DNA of 64,000 nt, from NCBI RefSeq assembly GCF_900184245.1, contig NZ_FXXB01000005.1:1-64000 (forward strand). Direction: 5' to 3'. A program made the position numbers and the translations under genes. The stretch is from Brachybacterium massiliense. GTDB lineage: Bacteria > Actinomycetota > Actinomycetes > Actinomycetales > Dermabacteraceae. Below are positions 15,922-24,907 of the stretch, in pieces. The notes below the pieces were generated by a model that saw only the letters and a program-made list of their open reading frames with translations, did no database searches and was not told the origin of the DNA. Every line of letters begins with the position of its first letter. Position 1 is the first letter of the stretch.

Positions 15922-17193
15922 ATGCACAGCCTGAATCGTCGCACCCTGCTCGCCGCAGGTCTCGCCGCCACCGCGGCACCCGCTCTCGCCGCCTGCGGAG
16001 GCGGCTCCTCCGCCTCCCCGGACGCCCCGGTCCAGTTCATGCTCTCCGGCGACGCCAACCAGGGCGGTGGCTACGCCGCGATGGCCGAGAAGTACCTCGA
16101 GGAGACCGGGATCCAGATCGAGATCGTCGATGTTCCCTACGATGACCTGCAGACCAAGGTGCGCAACGCCTCCAAGGCGAACGACCTCCCGGCGATCGGC
16201 CGCATGCCCTCGATCGACCCCGTCTGGCTGGATCGGACGGTGGACCTCTCGGAGGTCGCCGCCGAGGTCAAGCCCATCGAGGGCATGTACGCACGCGACG
16301 AGGAGGGCAAGGTCCCCGCGCTGCCGAGCGATCTCACCGCCGTCGGCATGTTCCTCAACAAGGACCTCTGGGACGAGGCCGGCGTCGAGTACCCCACTTC
16401 GTTCGACGATAATGTGTGGACATGGGATGAGTTCATCGAGTCCGCGAACAGCGTGCGCGAGGCGAACGGCATCCGGTTCTCTCTTGTCATGGACCGCAGC
16501 TCCCACCGGCTGAACTCGTTCCTGTACCAGAACGGCTCCGAGGGGCTGCGCCTGAACGAGGACCTCTCCCAGTACGAGGCGAACGATGCGACCGTCGAGG
16601 CGCTCGAGCGCTTCGTCGCGATGAATGACGACGAGGTGATGCCGCGCTCCGTCTGGCTGACGGAGGAGGATCCCAACGCCATGTTCAAGACCGGCCAGAT
16701 CGCGGCCTATTACTCGGGCTCGTGGCAGATCGCGGACTTCGTCGCGAACATCGCCGATTTCGAGTGGGTCAGCGTGCCGATGCCGGCCCAGCCCGATCAG
16801 GCCACGAACTTCGGTGCCGCCGCCCAGATCGTGGTGTTCGAGGGGACGGGCCAGGAGCAGCAGGCGCTCGACTTCGTGAAGTGGCTGTACAGCCCGGAGA
16901 ACTACGCGGAGATCTCGCGGATCTCCGGGTTCCTGCCCGCCACCGAGGGTGTGGAGGTCAGCTACGAGGACCGTCAGGAGGATTTCGACCTGTACAACGC
17001 CGCGATCGCGGCCTCACCCGCCTTCGTGGGCGAGATCAAGTCGCGCGACCTCGCGCTGCAGGCGGCCGGCACCGCCGCTCCGCTCAGCGGAGATCCGGTG
17101 CGTGACGAGGCGGTCAAGGCGATCGCCGGGGACATCTCCGCTGCGGACGCCGTGACCGCTGCGCTCGAGCAGCTCAACGAGAGCCTCGCCTGA
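15922..17193 (+). CDS. Sugar ABC transporter substrate-binding lipoprotein (UgpB/MalE class)
   Basis: A 423-residue solute-binding protein of the CUT1 importer class. A short n-region with Arg6-Arg7 (NRRTLLAAG) leads to the lipobox LAAC with Cys25, pointing to Tat or Sec export and lipid anchoring. Then come a Gly/Ser linker and a two-lobed domain with FLNKDLWDEAGVEYPTS and WTWDEFIESA, which are typical hinge and ligand-lobe patterns. ATG at 15922 has GAGGAG upstream. It is first of a four-gene run (binding protein, two permeases, unknown protein). An upstream LacI-type operator predicts induction by its sugar. Convergence with xylAB makes a xylose-containing ligand plausible, without proof. 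Confidence 0.94.
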   Translation: MHSLNRRTLLAAGLAATAAPALAACGGGSSASPDAPVQFMLSGDANQGGGYAAMAEKYLEETGIQIEIVDVPYDDLQTKVRNASKANDLPAIGRMPSIDPVWLDRTVDLSEVAAEVKPIEGMYARDEEGKVPALPSDLTAVGMFLNKDLWDEAGVEYPTSFDDNVWTWDEFIESANSVREANGIRFSLVMDRSSHRLNSFLYQNGSEGLRLNEDLSQYEANDATVEALERFVAMNDDEVMPRSVWLTEEDPNAMFKTGQIAAYYSGSWQIADFVANIADFEWVSVPMPAQPDQATNFGAAAQIVVFEGTGQEQQALDFVKWLYSPENYAEISRISGFLPATEGVEVSYEDRQEDFDLYNAAIAASPAFVGEIKSRDLALQAAGTAAPLSGDPVRDEAVKAIAGDISAADAVTAALEQLNESLA

Positions 17194-17197
17194 TCGC

Positions 17198-18154
17198 ATG
17201 TCCACCATGACCACCCAGAGCGACCCCGCCGCGGGCCCGCGGCCGGTCCGTGCCGGCGACGGCGCGCGGCGTCCCAACGCCGTGCGTGAGCGTCGTCGGC
17301 GCGGGGTCATCGCCACGATCTTCCTGCTGCCGGCGATCGTGCTGTTCGTGATCTTCTTCGTGGGCCCGGCCGGGCTCGGCATCCTGTACTCCTTCACCGA
17401 CTACCGGGGATACGGGGAGGCCGAGTTCGTGGGGGTGGAGAACTACACCTCTCTGTTCGCGGACGAGGAGTTCTACTCGAGCCTGCTGCGCACGGTGCTG
17501 TACACCGTGGTGGCGGTGCCCTTCGGGTATTTCCTGTCCCTGACCATCAGCGCGCTGCTGGTGTCCAAGGACGTCAAGGGCTCCGCCCTCGCCCAGGTGA
17601 TCTTCTTCTTCCCCTGGCTGGTCTCCCCCATCGTCACCGGCGTCATCTTCCGGTGGCTGTTCGGGGAGAACTTCGGCCTGGTGAACTACCTGATCACCTC
17701 CGCGGGCCTGAATCCGGTGAAATGGGCCGCCGATCCCAACCTCGCCCTGGTGGTGGTGATCCTCGCCGGTTCCTGGGGCGGCACCGCGTTCTCGATGCTG
17801 CTGTTCATGGCCGCGATGCGGAACATCCCCGCCTCGTACCTCGAGGCGGCATCGCTCGACGGTGCCGGGCCCCTCACACGGTTCCGCCGGATCACCTGGC
17901 CGCTGCTGCGTCCCACCTCGTTCCTGGTGATCCTGCTGGGCACGATCGGGGCGATGAAGGAGTTCGCGATGATCCAGGCGCTCAACGGAGGCGGCCCCGG
18001 CACCTCGAACGTGCTGATCGTCCAGTACATCTACAAGACCGGCTTCGAGCAGTCCAAGATCGGCTACGCGAGCGCCGCCTCGATGGTGCTGATGGTGATC
18101 CTGCTGGCCATCGCCCTCATCCAGAAGCGGTTCGACAGGAGTGATCTCGAGTGA
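17198..18154 (+). CDS. Sugar ABC transporter permease (MalF/UgpA class)
   Basis: A 318-residue membrane subunit. Residues 1-35 are cytoplasmic and basic. The first membrane segment is at about 37-65 (GVIATIFLLPAIVLFVIFFV), with about five more. The EAA loop at about 212-236 (EAASLDGAGPLTRFRRITWPLL) docks the ATPase. It starts four bases after the binding-protein stop. An ATG three codons later is an alternative start. The ATPase is not encoded here. Confidence 0.94.
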   Translation: MSTMTTQSDPAAGPRPVRAGDGARRPNAVRERRRRGVIATIFLLPAIVLFVIFFVGPAGLGILYSFTDYRGYGEAEFVGVENYTSLFADEEFYSSLLRTVLYTVVAVPFGYFLSLTISALLVSKDVKGSALAQVIFFFPWLVSPIVTGVIFRWLFGENFGLVNYLITSAGLNPVKWAADPNLALVVVILAGSWGGTAFSMLLFMAAMRNIPASYLEAASLDGAGPLTRFRRITWPLLRPTSFLVILLGTIGAMKEFAMIQALNGGGPGTSNVLIVQYIYKTGFEQSKIGYASAASMVLMVILLAIALIQKRFDRSDLE

Positions 18155-18972
18155 GCTTCTCTGCGCGTCAGATCGCGCCGAACATCCTGCTGTGGGCGCT
18201 CGCGGCGCTGTTCCTGTTCCCCGTCCTGTGGTTCCTGCTGAGCTCCTTCAAGCCGGGCAGCGAGCTGTTCACCTGGCCGCTGCGACTGTTCCCGCAGGAT
18301 TGGACGCTCAGCGGGTATCAGACGGCCTGGACCCGCTTCGACTTCCAGACCTACTTCCTGAACACCGCGATCGTCGCAGTGGTCTCCACCGTGTTCACGG
18401 TGTTCGTCAGCGCGTGCACCGGCTTCGCCCTGGCGAAGTACCGCAACCGCCTGGTGCAGATCTTCTTCCTGCTGATCCTGGTCACCACGATGCTTCCCAC
18501 CGAGGTCATCATGCCCTCGACCTTCGCGGTGATCCTGGGGCTGGGGCTGTACAACTCGCTGGCAGGCATCATCATCCCGTCGATCATCACGGCGACCGGC
18601 ATCTTCATGTTCCGTCAGTTCTTCCTGACGGTCCCCGACGAGCTGCTGCAGGCCGCCCGCATCGACGGCGCGGGCGAGTTCCGGATCTTCTTCCGCCTGA
18701 TGCTCCCGATCGCCCGTCCGATCATCGCGGTGCTCGCGATCTTCTCCTTCCAGTGGCGGTGGAACGACTACATCTGGCCGCTGCTGGTGCTGAACGACCA
18801 GAAGAAGTACACCCTGCAGATCGCTCTGCGCTCGATCGTGGGCGCTGAGAACATCGACTGGGCGGTGCTGCTGGGCGCCTCGGTGATCTCGCTGATCCCG
18901 ATGGTGCTGCTGTTCCTGGTGTTCCGCCGTCAGATCATGAACTCCGACATCAGCTCCGGACTGAAGGACTGA
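18151..18972 (+). CDS. Carbohydrate ABC transporter permease (MalG/UgpE class)
   Basis: A 273-residue partner permease. The GTG at 18151 overlaps the previous stop by four bases (GTGA). Membrane segments start at about 10-30, and the loop DELLQAARIDGAGEFRIFFRLMLP (about 163-186) is the EAA motif. The short N-terminus is typical of the MalG side of CUT1 importers. Confidence 0.94.
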   Translation: MSFSARQIAPNILLWALAALFLFPVLWFLLSSFKPGSELFTWPLRLFPQDWTLSGYQTAWTRFDFQTYFLNTAIVAVVSTVFTVFVSACTGFALAKYRNRLVQIFFLLILVTTMLPTEVIMPSTFAVILGLGLYNSLAGIIIPSIITATGIFMFRQFFLTVPDELLQAARIDGAGEFRIFFRLMLPIARPIIAVLAIFSFQWRWNDYIWPLLVLNDQKKYTLQIALRSIVGAENIDWAVLLGASVISLIPMVLLFLVFRRQIMNSDISSGLKD

Positions 18973-18982
18973 GGACCCCTCG

Positions 18983-20815
18983 ATGACCGCTGGCACCGCC
19001 CGCGCACCGTCTGCGCTCCTGGATCAGCTCCCTGCCGAGCACCGCCTGCTCGTGCAGGAGGCGGCGCGGCGACTGCCGCCGCATGCCGAGGAGATCCTCG
19101 CCGCCCCCACGCACCGTGCGCTCGGCAGGGTGGTGCGCGATGCGACGCTGCTGCTGCAGCTCGGGGCGGCGGCTCGCGATGTGCAGGCCGACGGGCCGCT
19201 CGTCGAGGCGGCGAGCACCGCGCTGCGGGCGCTCCGCGAGCTCCAGGGCCCCTCGGGCACCTTCCGCGGCGGGGACAACGTCGACTCCCCACCGGATTCG
19301 GCGTTCACGGTCAACGATCTCGCCTGGGCGCGGGTCCAGCTGGGCGGACTCCCGGCGAGCGTCTCCCCCGCCAAGGGTCTCATCGATCTGCTCGATGAGC
19401 TGCTCGGCGCGGTCGCACCCGCGCTCCTGCAGGGCGGCGTGCACACCCCGAACCACCGCTGGGAGATCGCCTCGGCGCTCGCCCGGCTGTGGGAGTCGGG
19501 CGGGTCCGAGCAGACCCGCGAGCGCGCTCTGCAGTGGCTCGCGGAGGGTGTGGACCTGCAGGCCGACGGCATGTTCTCCGAACGCAGCGCGAACTATGCA
19601 GCTCACGTCTCGGTGCCGTCGCTGCTGGTGATGGGCCGGATCCTCGAGCTGCCCGCACTTCGGGAGGCGGCGGATCGCGGCACGCGCATCCAGGCCCGGC
19701 TGACGGACGCTGACGGGCGAGTGGAGACCCTCGCCTCGCGGCGCCAGGACCAGTTCGAGCGCTTCGACGGCGGGGCCCTGCACCCCTGGTTCCGCTCCCA
19801 CGCCGCCCGGACCGGCGATCCGTTCTCGGCCCGTGCCGAGCGCCGCACCTCGGCCCTCGCCGACGCGGACGCAGTGCTCACCCTGCTCGCCCACGCCCTG
19901 GAGGACCCGTCGGCCCTCGACCCCCTGCCCGACCCCGCCCCGTCGGCCGCTCCGGATCGCCCGGAGCTCGTGGAGCTCGATCCCTCGGGGCTGGTGCGCA
20001 TCGATCACGGCGACTCGCGTGCGGTGCTGTTCGGCGGGACGGACACCGCCGCGATCGGACGGATCGCCTCGGGCACGTCGAGCCGGCCAGTGCTCGCGCG
20101 GCTCGTGGGGCGGAGCGTCGGGGTGCCGGAGGTGCGACTGTCCCGCGACTTCTTCTCGCTGGGGCCGCTGCGTCCGGGCCCGCCGCGACGGGTCGACGGC
20201 GACGAGGAGGCGGGCCGGTTCTCCTATGAGCTCCGCGAGGAGGTCCAGGCCGAATACTTCCATCCGCTCGCCCCCGCCCACCTCGACCCGCACGGCGTGT
20301 ATCCGCTGGGCTTCAACGGGCGCTTCGCCGCCGCGATGGACTTTCCGCACCGGCCCGTGGACGTGCTGGCTCTGACCACCACGCTCCGTGCGGAACTGGC
20401 CCCAGGTCACCTCAATCTGCACTTCCGCTTCACTGGAACGGACACTCCCCTGTGCCTGCTGCTCGCTCTCGACGGCGGAAGTCTCTCCCCCGGCCTGCGG
20501 CGGGACGAGCGGGGGCGGCTCGTGCTCGAGCCTGCGGACGATGGCGCACCGGCGTCGGCCGGGGCCGTCTCGCGGGAAGCCCACTGCACCCTCGCAGGCG
20601 ACGGCGAGACCCTCGAGATTTCAGCCGTCGGCGCTCTCGGAGGCCGCGCCTTCTACGACCCGGGTGAGCAGTACACCTTCCTCGGCGCGACCGACGAGCC
20701 GCGCGGCGAGGTGCTGCTGATCCCCGCGCGCTCCTCCGCGCCGCTCACGCTCAGCCTGTGCCTCGCCGCATCGAGCGCCTCGCCTCCCCGCGACGGGGGC
20801 GTGCGGCTGGTGTGA
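18983..20815 (+). CDS. Unrecognised 610-residue protein, possibly a polysaccharide-lyase-like helical toroid
   Basis: I do not recognise this gene with certainty. The N-terminal half (about 15-270) is rich in Ala/Leu helices with conserved-looking Asn, His and Tyr clusters: GGDNVDSPPDSAFTVNDLAWA (about 96-116), TPNHRWEIASALARLWESGG and ERSANYAAHVSVPSLL. This is the style of alpha/alpha-toroid lyases such as heparinase-like enzymes. The C-terminal half (from about 330) looks like beta-sandwich repeats, also usual there. No signal peptide, so it would be cytoplasmic. It follows the second permease by ten bases with its ATG at 18983 and is the last gene of the importer operon, so it probably processes the imported oligosaccharide. 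A plain hypothetical protein is the fallback call. Confidence 0.6.
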   Translation: MTAGTARAPSALLDQLPAEHRLLVQEAARRLPPHAEEILAAPTHRALGRVVRDATLLLQLGAAARDVQADGPLVEAASTALRALRELQGPSGTFRGGDNVDSPPDSAFTVNDLAWARVQLGGLPASVSPAKGLIDLLDELLGAVAPALLQGGVHTPNHRWEIASALARLWESGGSEQTRERALQWLAEGVDLQADGMFSERSANYAAHVSVPSLLVMGRILELPALREAADRGTRIQARLTDADGRVETLASRRQDQFERFDGGALHPWFRSHAARTGDPFSARAERRTSALADADAVLTLLAHALEDPSALDPLPDPAPSAAPDRPELVELDPSGLVRIDHGDSRAVLFGGTDTAAIGRIASGTSSRPVLARLVGRSVGVPEVRLSRDFFSLGPLRPGPPRRVDGDEEAGRFSYELREEVQAEYFHPLAPAHLDPHGVYPLGFNGRFAAAMDFPHRPVDVLALTTTLRAELAPGHLNLHFRFTGTDTPLCLLLALDGGSLSPGLRRDERGRLVLEPADDGAPASAGAVSREAHCTLAGDGETLEISAVGALGGRAFYDPGEQYTFLGATDEPRGEVLLIPARSSAPLTLSLCLAASSASPPRDGGVRLV

Positions 20816-20935
20816 GCGGAGGCCGCAGGCGGTGCAGCGGGTCCGTCAGTCCGGTCGACAGGAGGAAGATCAGTCGAAACAGCCCGGCGTTCTTCGCGTC
20901 GGGGAGGATTCCCTACGTGCGCGATCGCCGCAGGC

Positions 20936-22327
20936 TCAGCCCCAGCTCTCGGTGCGGTCCTTGAGCTCGCGATACGCCTCGAGCACCTGGGGCGTCGGCT
21001 CGGCGCCGACGGTGCGGGAGCCGGTGATCTCCCAGGCCGGGGGCTGCTGCGCGCCGGAGAGGGCCCAGGCGGCCTGGCGGGCGGCGCCGAGGGCCACGTA
21101 CTCGCCCTCGGGGGCGATAGTGACCTCGCGGCCGAAGATCGCGGGGGCCAGCTGCTGGATCGCCTGGCTGCGGGCGGCGCCGCCGATCAGGGTGATGCCG
21201 GCGGGGGCGGTGCCGGTGCGGTCCTCGAGCGCGGCGATGCCGTCGGCGAGAGAGCACAGCAGGCCCTCGACGTAGGCGCGGGCCACGTCCTCGCGGGTGG
21301 TGGCGGTGCTCATGCCGGTGAGGGTGGCGCGGGCGGTGGGACGGTTCGGGGTGCGCTCGCCGTCGAAGTAGGGCAGCAGAGTCACGCCGTTCGCGCCGGG
21401 CACGGAGGCGAGCGCGAGGCGGGAGAGCTCCTCGTGGTCCACGCCGAGCAGGGCGCGGGCGGCCTCGAGGATGCGGGAGGCGTTGATGGTGGTGGCCATG
21501 GGAAGGAACCGGCCGGTCGCATCAGCGAAACCGGTCACGGCGCCGCTCGCGTCACCGGGGCGGGAGTCGCTGACCATCGCGCACACCCCGGAGGTGCCGA
21601 TCGAGACGGACACATCGCCCGGACCCTGGGACAGGCCCAGCGCGGCGCCCATGTTGTCCCCGGTGCCGGCGGCGATCACCGCACCGCTCGCGGTGCGGGC
21701 CATGATCTCCTGCGGGGAGCCGGGCAGGCGCGGCAGTTCGAGCGCGCGGCCCAGCGCCCGCTCGGCCAGCTCGGGGGCCCAGGCCTCGGCGCGGGTGGAG
21801 TAGTAGCCGGTGCCGGAGGCGTCGCCCCGGTCGGTGAAGGCGGCGGTGCCCTGCTCGGCCAGGTGCAGGGAGACGTAGTCGTGCGGCAGCAGCACGCTCG
21901 CGGCGCGCTGCGCGCTCTCGGGCTCGTGGTCCCGCACCCAGCGCAGCTTGGAGGCGGTGAAGGAGGCGACCATGAGGCTGCCGATCTCCTCGACCGAGGC
22001 CTCCGGCCCGCCCATCTCCTCGATCAGGGTCTGAGCCTGCGGGGCGGAGCGGGTGTCGTTCCACAGCAGCGCATCACGCACCACCTCGCCCTTCTCGTCC
22101 AGCAGCACCATGCCGTGCTGCTGACCGCCCACGGCTACGGCCTCGGCCCGCTCCAGCAGGGGTCCTGCGGCCTCGTCCACCGCGGCCAGCCACGCGCGAG
22201 GATCCACCTCGGTGCCGTCGGGGTGGGAGGCGCGACGCTCCTCGAGCACCTCCCCCGATTCCGCGTCGACCAGAAGGGCCTTGGTGGCCTGGGTGGAGGA
22301 ATCGATGCCGAGGACCAGAGGTGCCAT
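20936..22327 (-). CDS. xylB: Xylulokinase
   Basis: A 463-residue FGGY-family sugar kinase that phosphorylates D-xylulose with ATP to xylulose-5-phosphate, feeding the pentose phosphate pathway. Visible marks are the N-terminal phosphate loop GIDSSTQATKALLVD (7-21), the substrate-loop GGQQHGMVLLD, NDTRSAPQ, the GDNMGAALG segment, SIGTSG, and the C-terminal GGAARSQAIQQ. ATG at 22327 has GGAAAGG about eight bases upstream. It lies 234 bases downstream of xylA on the same strand. The neighbour xylA makes xylulokinase much more likely than other FGGY kinases. It is convergent with the 610-residue gene (120-bp gap, no clear terminator). Confidence 0.95.
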   Translation of the reverse strand: MAPLVLGIDSSTQATKALLVDAESGEVLEERRASHPDGTEVDPRAWLAAVDEAAGPLLERAEAVAVGGQQHGMVLLDEKGEVVRDALLWNDTRSAPQAQTLIEEMGGPEASVEEIGSLMVASFTASKLRWVRDHEPESAQRAASVLLPHDYVSLHLAEQGTAAFTDRGDASGTGYYSTRAEAWAPELAERALGRALELPRLPGSPQEIMARTASGAVIAAGTGDNMGAALGLSQGPGDVSVSIGTSGVCAMVSDSRPGDASGAVTGFADATGRFLPMATTINASRILEAARALLGVDHEELSRLALASVPGANGVTLLPYFDGERTPNRPTARATLTGMSTATTREDVARAYVEGLLCSLADGIAALEDRTGTAPAGITLIGGAARSQAIQQLAPAIFGREVTIAPEGEYVALGAARQAAWALSGAQQPPAWEITGSRTVGAEPTPQVLEAYRELKDRTESWG

Positions 22328-22467
22328 CAGGAGGCCTTTCCGTCAGTGAAGCTGGATGGAGCGCGGATATGTCGGGGTGTCGGGCGGGTGCGAGGGCGGG
22401 TGCCGGCGACAGCCCGCACGACCCACGCGCCCGGGCCCACCGGGCCGGGCCGATGCCCGAGAAATGC

Positions 22468-22509
22468 GCGCTGAGGACCGATGTCGGCGTGCGCATCGGT
22501 CCTCAGCGC
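22468..22509 (-). terminator. 16-bp stem-loop between xylA and xylB
   Basis: GCGCTGAGGACCGATG pairs perfectly with CATCGGTCCTCAGCGC around a 10-base loop, about 52 bases after the xylA stop. A weak TTTCTC tract follows. It could be a partial terminator or a 3'-end stabiliser that sets a xylA-over-xylB ratio. Confidence 0.7.
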
Positions 22510-22561
22510 TCAGAACTCCTGCCAGCGGGGCGAGGGGCAGGCCCCACCGGCGGAGCGAGGC

Positions 22562-23617
22562 TCAGGCGCGGAAGCCCAGCAGGTGCTGCATGGCCAGCTG
22601 CTGCAGGCGCACGAAGCCGTAGTTGCGCTCGCCGGCCTTGTCGGCGTCGAACTCCTCGAAGGTGGAGCGGTCCGCGAGGAGGTCCTCGAGGGTCTCGCCC
22701 TCGCCGAGGGTGGGCTCGGCGAGCTCCTCGATGCCGGAGTACTTCAGCGCCTCCTGGACCTCGGAGTCCTGACGGAACGCGAGCGCGCGCTCCTTGAGCA
22801 TCAGGTACATCTCCATGTTCGCCGCGGCCGAGTCGTACTGGCCCTTCTCGTGCTCGGTGCGCGAGGGCTTGAAGTCGAAGTGGCGGGCACCCTCGTAGGC
22901 GCCCGGCTTCGAGGGGAAGCCGTTCTCGAGCAGGTCCACGGTGAAGAAGGCGCTGATCAGGTCGCCGTGACCGAACACGAGGTCCTGGTCGTACATCGGG
23001 CCGTGCTGGCCGTTGAGGTCGATGTGGAAGAGCTTGTCCGCCCACAGCGCCTGGGCGAGGCCGTGGGTGTAGTTCAGGGTGGCCATCTGCTCGTGGCCGG
23101 TCTCGGGGTTGATGCCCACGATGTCGCCGTTCTCGAGCTGCTCGATGAAGGCGAGGGCGTGGCCCACGGTGGGCAGGAAGATGTTGCCGCGGGGCTCGTT
23201 GGGCTTGGGCTCGAGGCCGATGCGCAGGTCGTAGCCCTTGGACTTGATGTAGCCGGCCACGGTGTCGACGCCCTCGGCGTAGCGCTGGTGGGCGGCGAGC
23301 AGGTCCTTGGAGCCGTCGTACTCGGAGCCCTCACGGCCGCCCCACATCACGAAGGTGGTGGCGCCGAGCTCGGCGGCGAGGTCCACGTTCGCGAGCACCT
23401 TGCGCAGGCCGAAGCGGCGCACAGAGCGGTCGTTGGAGGTGAAGGCGCCGTCCTTGAAGACGGGGTGGGCGAAGGTGTCGGTGGTGATCATCTCGATCAC
23501 CAGGCCGGTCTCCTCGGTGACCTTCTTGAGCTCATCGATGATCTGCTGACGCTCCTGCGGGGTGGCGTCGAAGGGCACGATGTCGTTGTCGTGGAAGGTG
23601 AAGCCCCATGCGCCGAG
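22562..23617 (-). CDS. xylA: Xylose isomerase, 5'-truncated at the palindrome centre
   Basis: Converts D-xylose to D-xylulose with two divalent metals. The 351 residues present begin at [12 protein letters not shown], which aligns near residue 46 of the well-known Streptomyces enzymes. About 46 N-terminal residues, the start codon and the promoter are therefore missing. The catalytic His of FHDND is present, as are the metal ligands in [39 protein letters not shown] and FDFKPSRT. The frame continues past 23617 into the mirror copy and yields a meaningless 730-codon reading frame (to 24754). Call it partial, not fused. Confidence 0.94.
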   Translation of the reverse strand, partial: LGAWGFTFHDNDIVPFDATPQERQQIIDELKKVTEETGLVIEMITTDTFAHPVFKDGAFTSNDRSVRRFGLRKVLANVDLAAELGATTFVMWGGREGSEYDGSKDLLAAHQRYAEGVDTVAGYIKSKGYDLRIGLEPKPNEPRGNIFLPTVGHALAFIEQLENGDIVGINPETGHEQMATLNYTHGLAQALWADKLFHIDLNGQHGPMYDQDLVFGHGDLISAFFTVDLLENGFPSKPGAYEGARHFDFKPSRTEHEKGQYDSAAANMEMYLMLKERALAFRQDSEVQEALKYSGIEELAEPTLGEGETLEDLLADRSTFEEFDADKAGERNYGFVRLQQLAMQHLLGFRA

Positions 23618-23623
23618 CTCGGC
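23612..23623. repeat. 12-bp palindrome at the fold-back point
   Basis: GCCGAGCTCGGC, centred exactly on the 47-kb repeat axis. It encodes Ala-Glu-Leu-Gly, which is the normal xylose isomerase sequence, so this short palindrome is native and could have self-primed the fold-back. Confidence 0.8.
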
Positions 23624-24673
23624 GCATGGGGCTTCACCTTCCACGACAACGACATCGTGCCCTTCGACGCCACCCCGCAGGAGCGTCAGCAGATCATCGA
23701 TGAGCTCAAGAAGGTCACCGAGGAGACCGGCCTGGTGATCGAGATGATCACCACCGACACCTTCGCCCACCCCGTCTTCAAGGACGGCGCCTTCACCTCC
23801 AACGACCGCTCTGTGCGCCGCTTCGGCCTGCGCAAGGTGCTCGCGAACGTGGACCTCGCCGCCGAGCTCGGCGCCACCACCTTCGTGATGTGGGGCGGCC
23901 GTGAGGGCTCCGAGTACGACGGCTCCAAGGACCTGCTCGCCGCCCACCAGCGCTACGCCGAGGGCGTCGACACCGTGGCCGGCTACATCAAGTCCAAGGG
24001 CTACGACCTGCGCATCGGCCTCGAGCCCAAGCCCAACGAGCCCCGCGGCAACATCTTCCTGCCCACCGTGGGCCACGCCCTCGCCTTCATCGAGCAGCTC
24101 GAGAACGGCGACATCGTGGGCATCAACCCCGAGACCGGCCACGAGCAGATGGCCACCCTGAACTACACCCACGGCCTCGCCCAGGCGCTGTGGGCGGACA
24201 AGCTCTTCCACATCGACCTCAACGGCCAGCACGGCCCGATGTACGACCAGGACCTCGTGTTCGGTCACGGCGACCTGATCAGCGCCTTCTTCACCGTGGA
24301 CCTGCTCGAGAACGGCTTCCCCTCGAAGCCGGGCGCCTACGAGGGTGCCCGCCACTTCGACTTCAAGCCCTCGCGCACCGAGCACGAGAAGGGCCAGTAC
24401 GACTCGGCCGCGGCGAACATGGAGATGTACCTGATGCTCAAGGAGCGCGCGCTCGCGTTCCGTCAGGACTCCGAGGTCCAGGAGGCGCTGAAGTACTCCG
24501 GCATCGAGGAGCTCGCCGAGCCCACCCTCGGCGAGGGCGAGACCCTCGAGGACCTCCTCGCGGACCGCTCCACCTTCGAGGAGTTCGACGCCGACAAGGC
24601 CGGCGAGCGCAACTACGGCTTCGTGCGCCTGCAGCAGCTGGCCATGCAGCACCTGCTGGGCTTCCGCGCCTGA
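23618..24673 (+). CDS. xylA: Xylose isomerase, 5'-truncated (right-arm copy)
   Basis: Mirror of the left-arm gene, same 351 residues; codons run in frame from CTC at 23618 to the stop at 24671. Upstream in frame is only the antisense of the other copy, so no genuine start codon exists here. Confidence 0.94.
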   Translation, partial: LGAWGFTFHDNDIVPFDATPQERQQIIDELKKVTEETGLVIEMITTDTFAHPVFKDGAFTSNDRSVRRFGLRKVLANVDLAAELGATTFVMWGGREGSEYDGSKDLLAAHQRYAEGVDTVAGYIKSKGYDLRIGLEPKPNEPRGNIFLPTVGHALAFIEQLENGDIVGINPETGHEQMATLNYTHGLAQALWADKLFHIDLNGQHGPMYDQDLVFGHGDLISAFFTVDLLENGFPSKPGAYEGARHFDFKPSRTEHEKGQYDSAAANMEMYLMLKERALAFRQDSEVQEALKYSGIEELAEPTLGEGETLEDLLADRSTFEEFDADKAGERNYGFVRLQQLAMQHLLGFRA

Positions 24674-24725
24674 GCCTCGCTCCGCCGGTGGGGCCTGCCC
24701 CTCGCCCCGCTGGCAGGAGTTCTGA

Positions 24726-24767
24726 GCGCTGAGGACCGATGCGCACGCCGACATCGGTCCTCAGCGC
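24726..24767 (+). terminator. xylA-xylB intergenic stem-loop (right-arm copy)
   Basis: Stem arms 24726-24741 and 24752-24767 with a 10-base loop; mirror of 22468-22509. Confidence 0.7.
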
Positions 24768-24907
24768 GCATTTCTCGGGCATCGGCCCGGCCCGGTGGGC
24801 CCGGGCGCGTGGGTCGTGCGGGCTGTCGCCGGCACCCGCCCTCGCACCCGCCCGACACCCCGACATATCCGCGCTCCATCCAGCTTCACTGACGGAAAGG
24901 CCTCCTG

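Noticed and set aside
22481-24754. Two identical 730-residue frames as a novel xylose isomerase fusion
   Set aside because: The first half is only the antisense of the mirrored copy; homology begins at the palindrome axis, so it is a product of the artefact.
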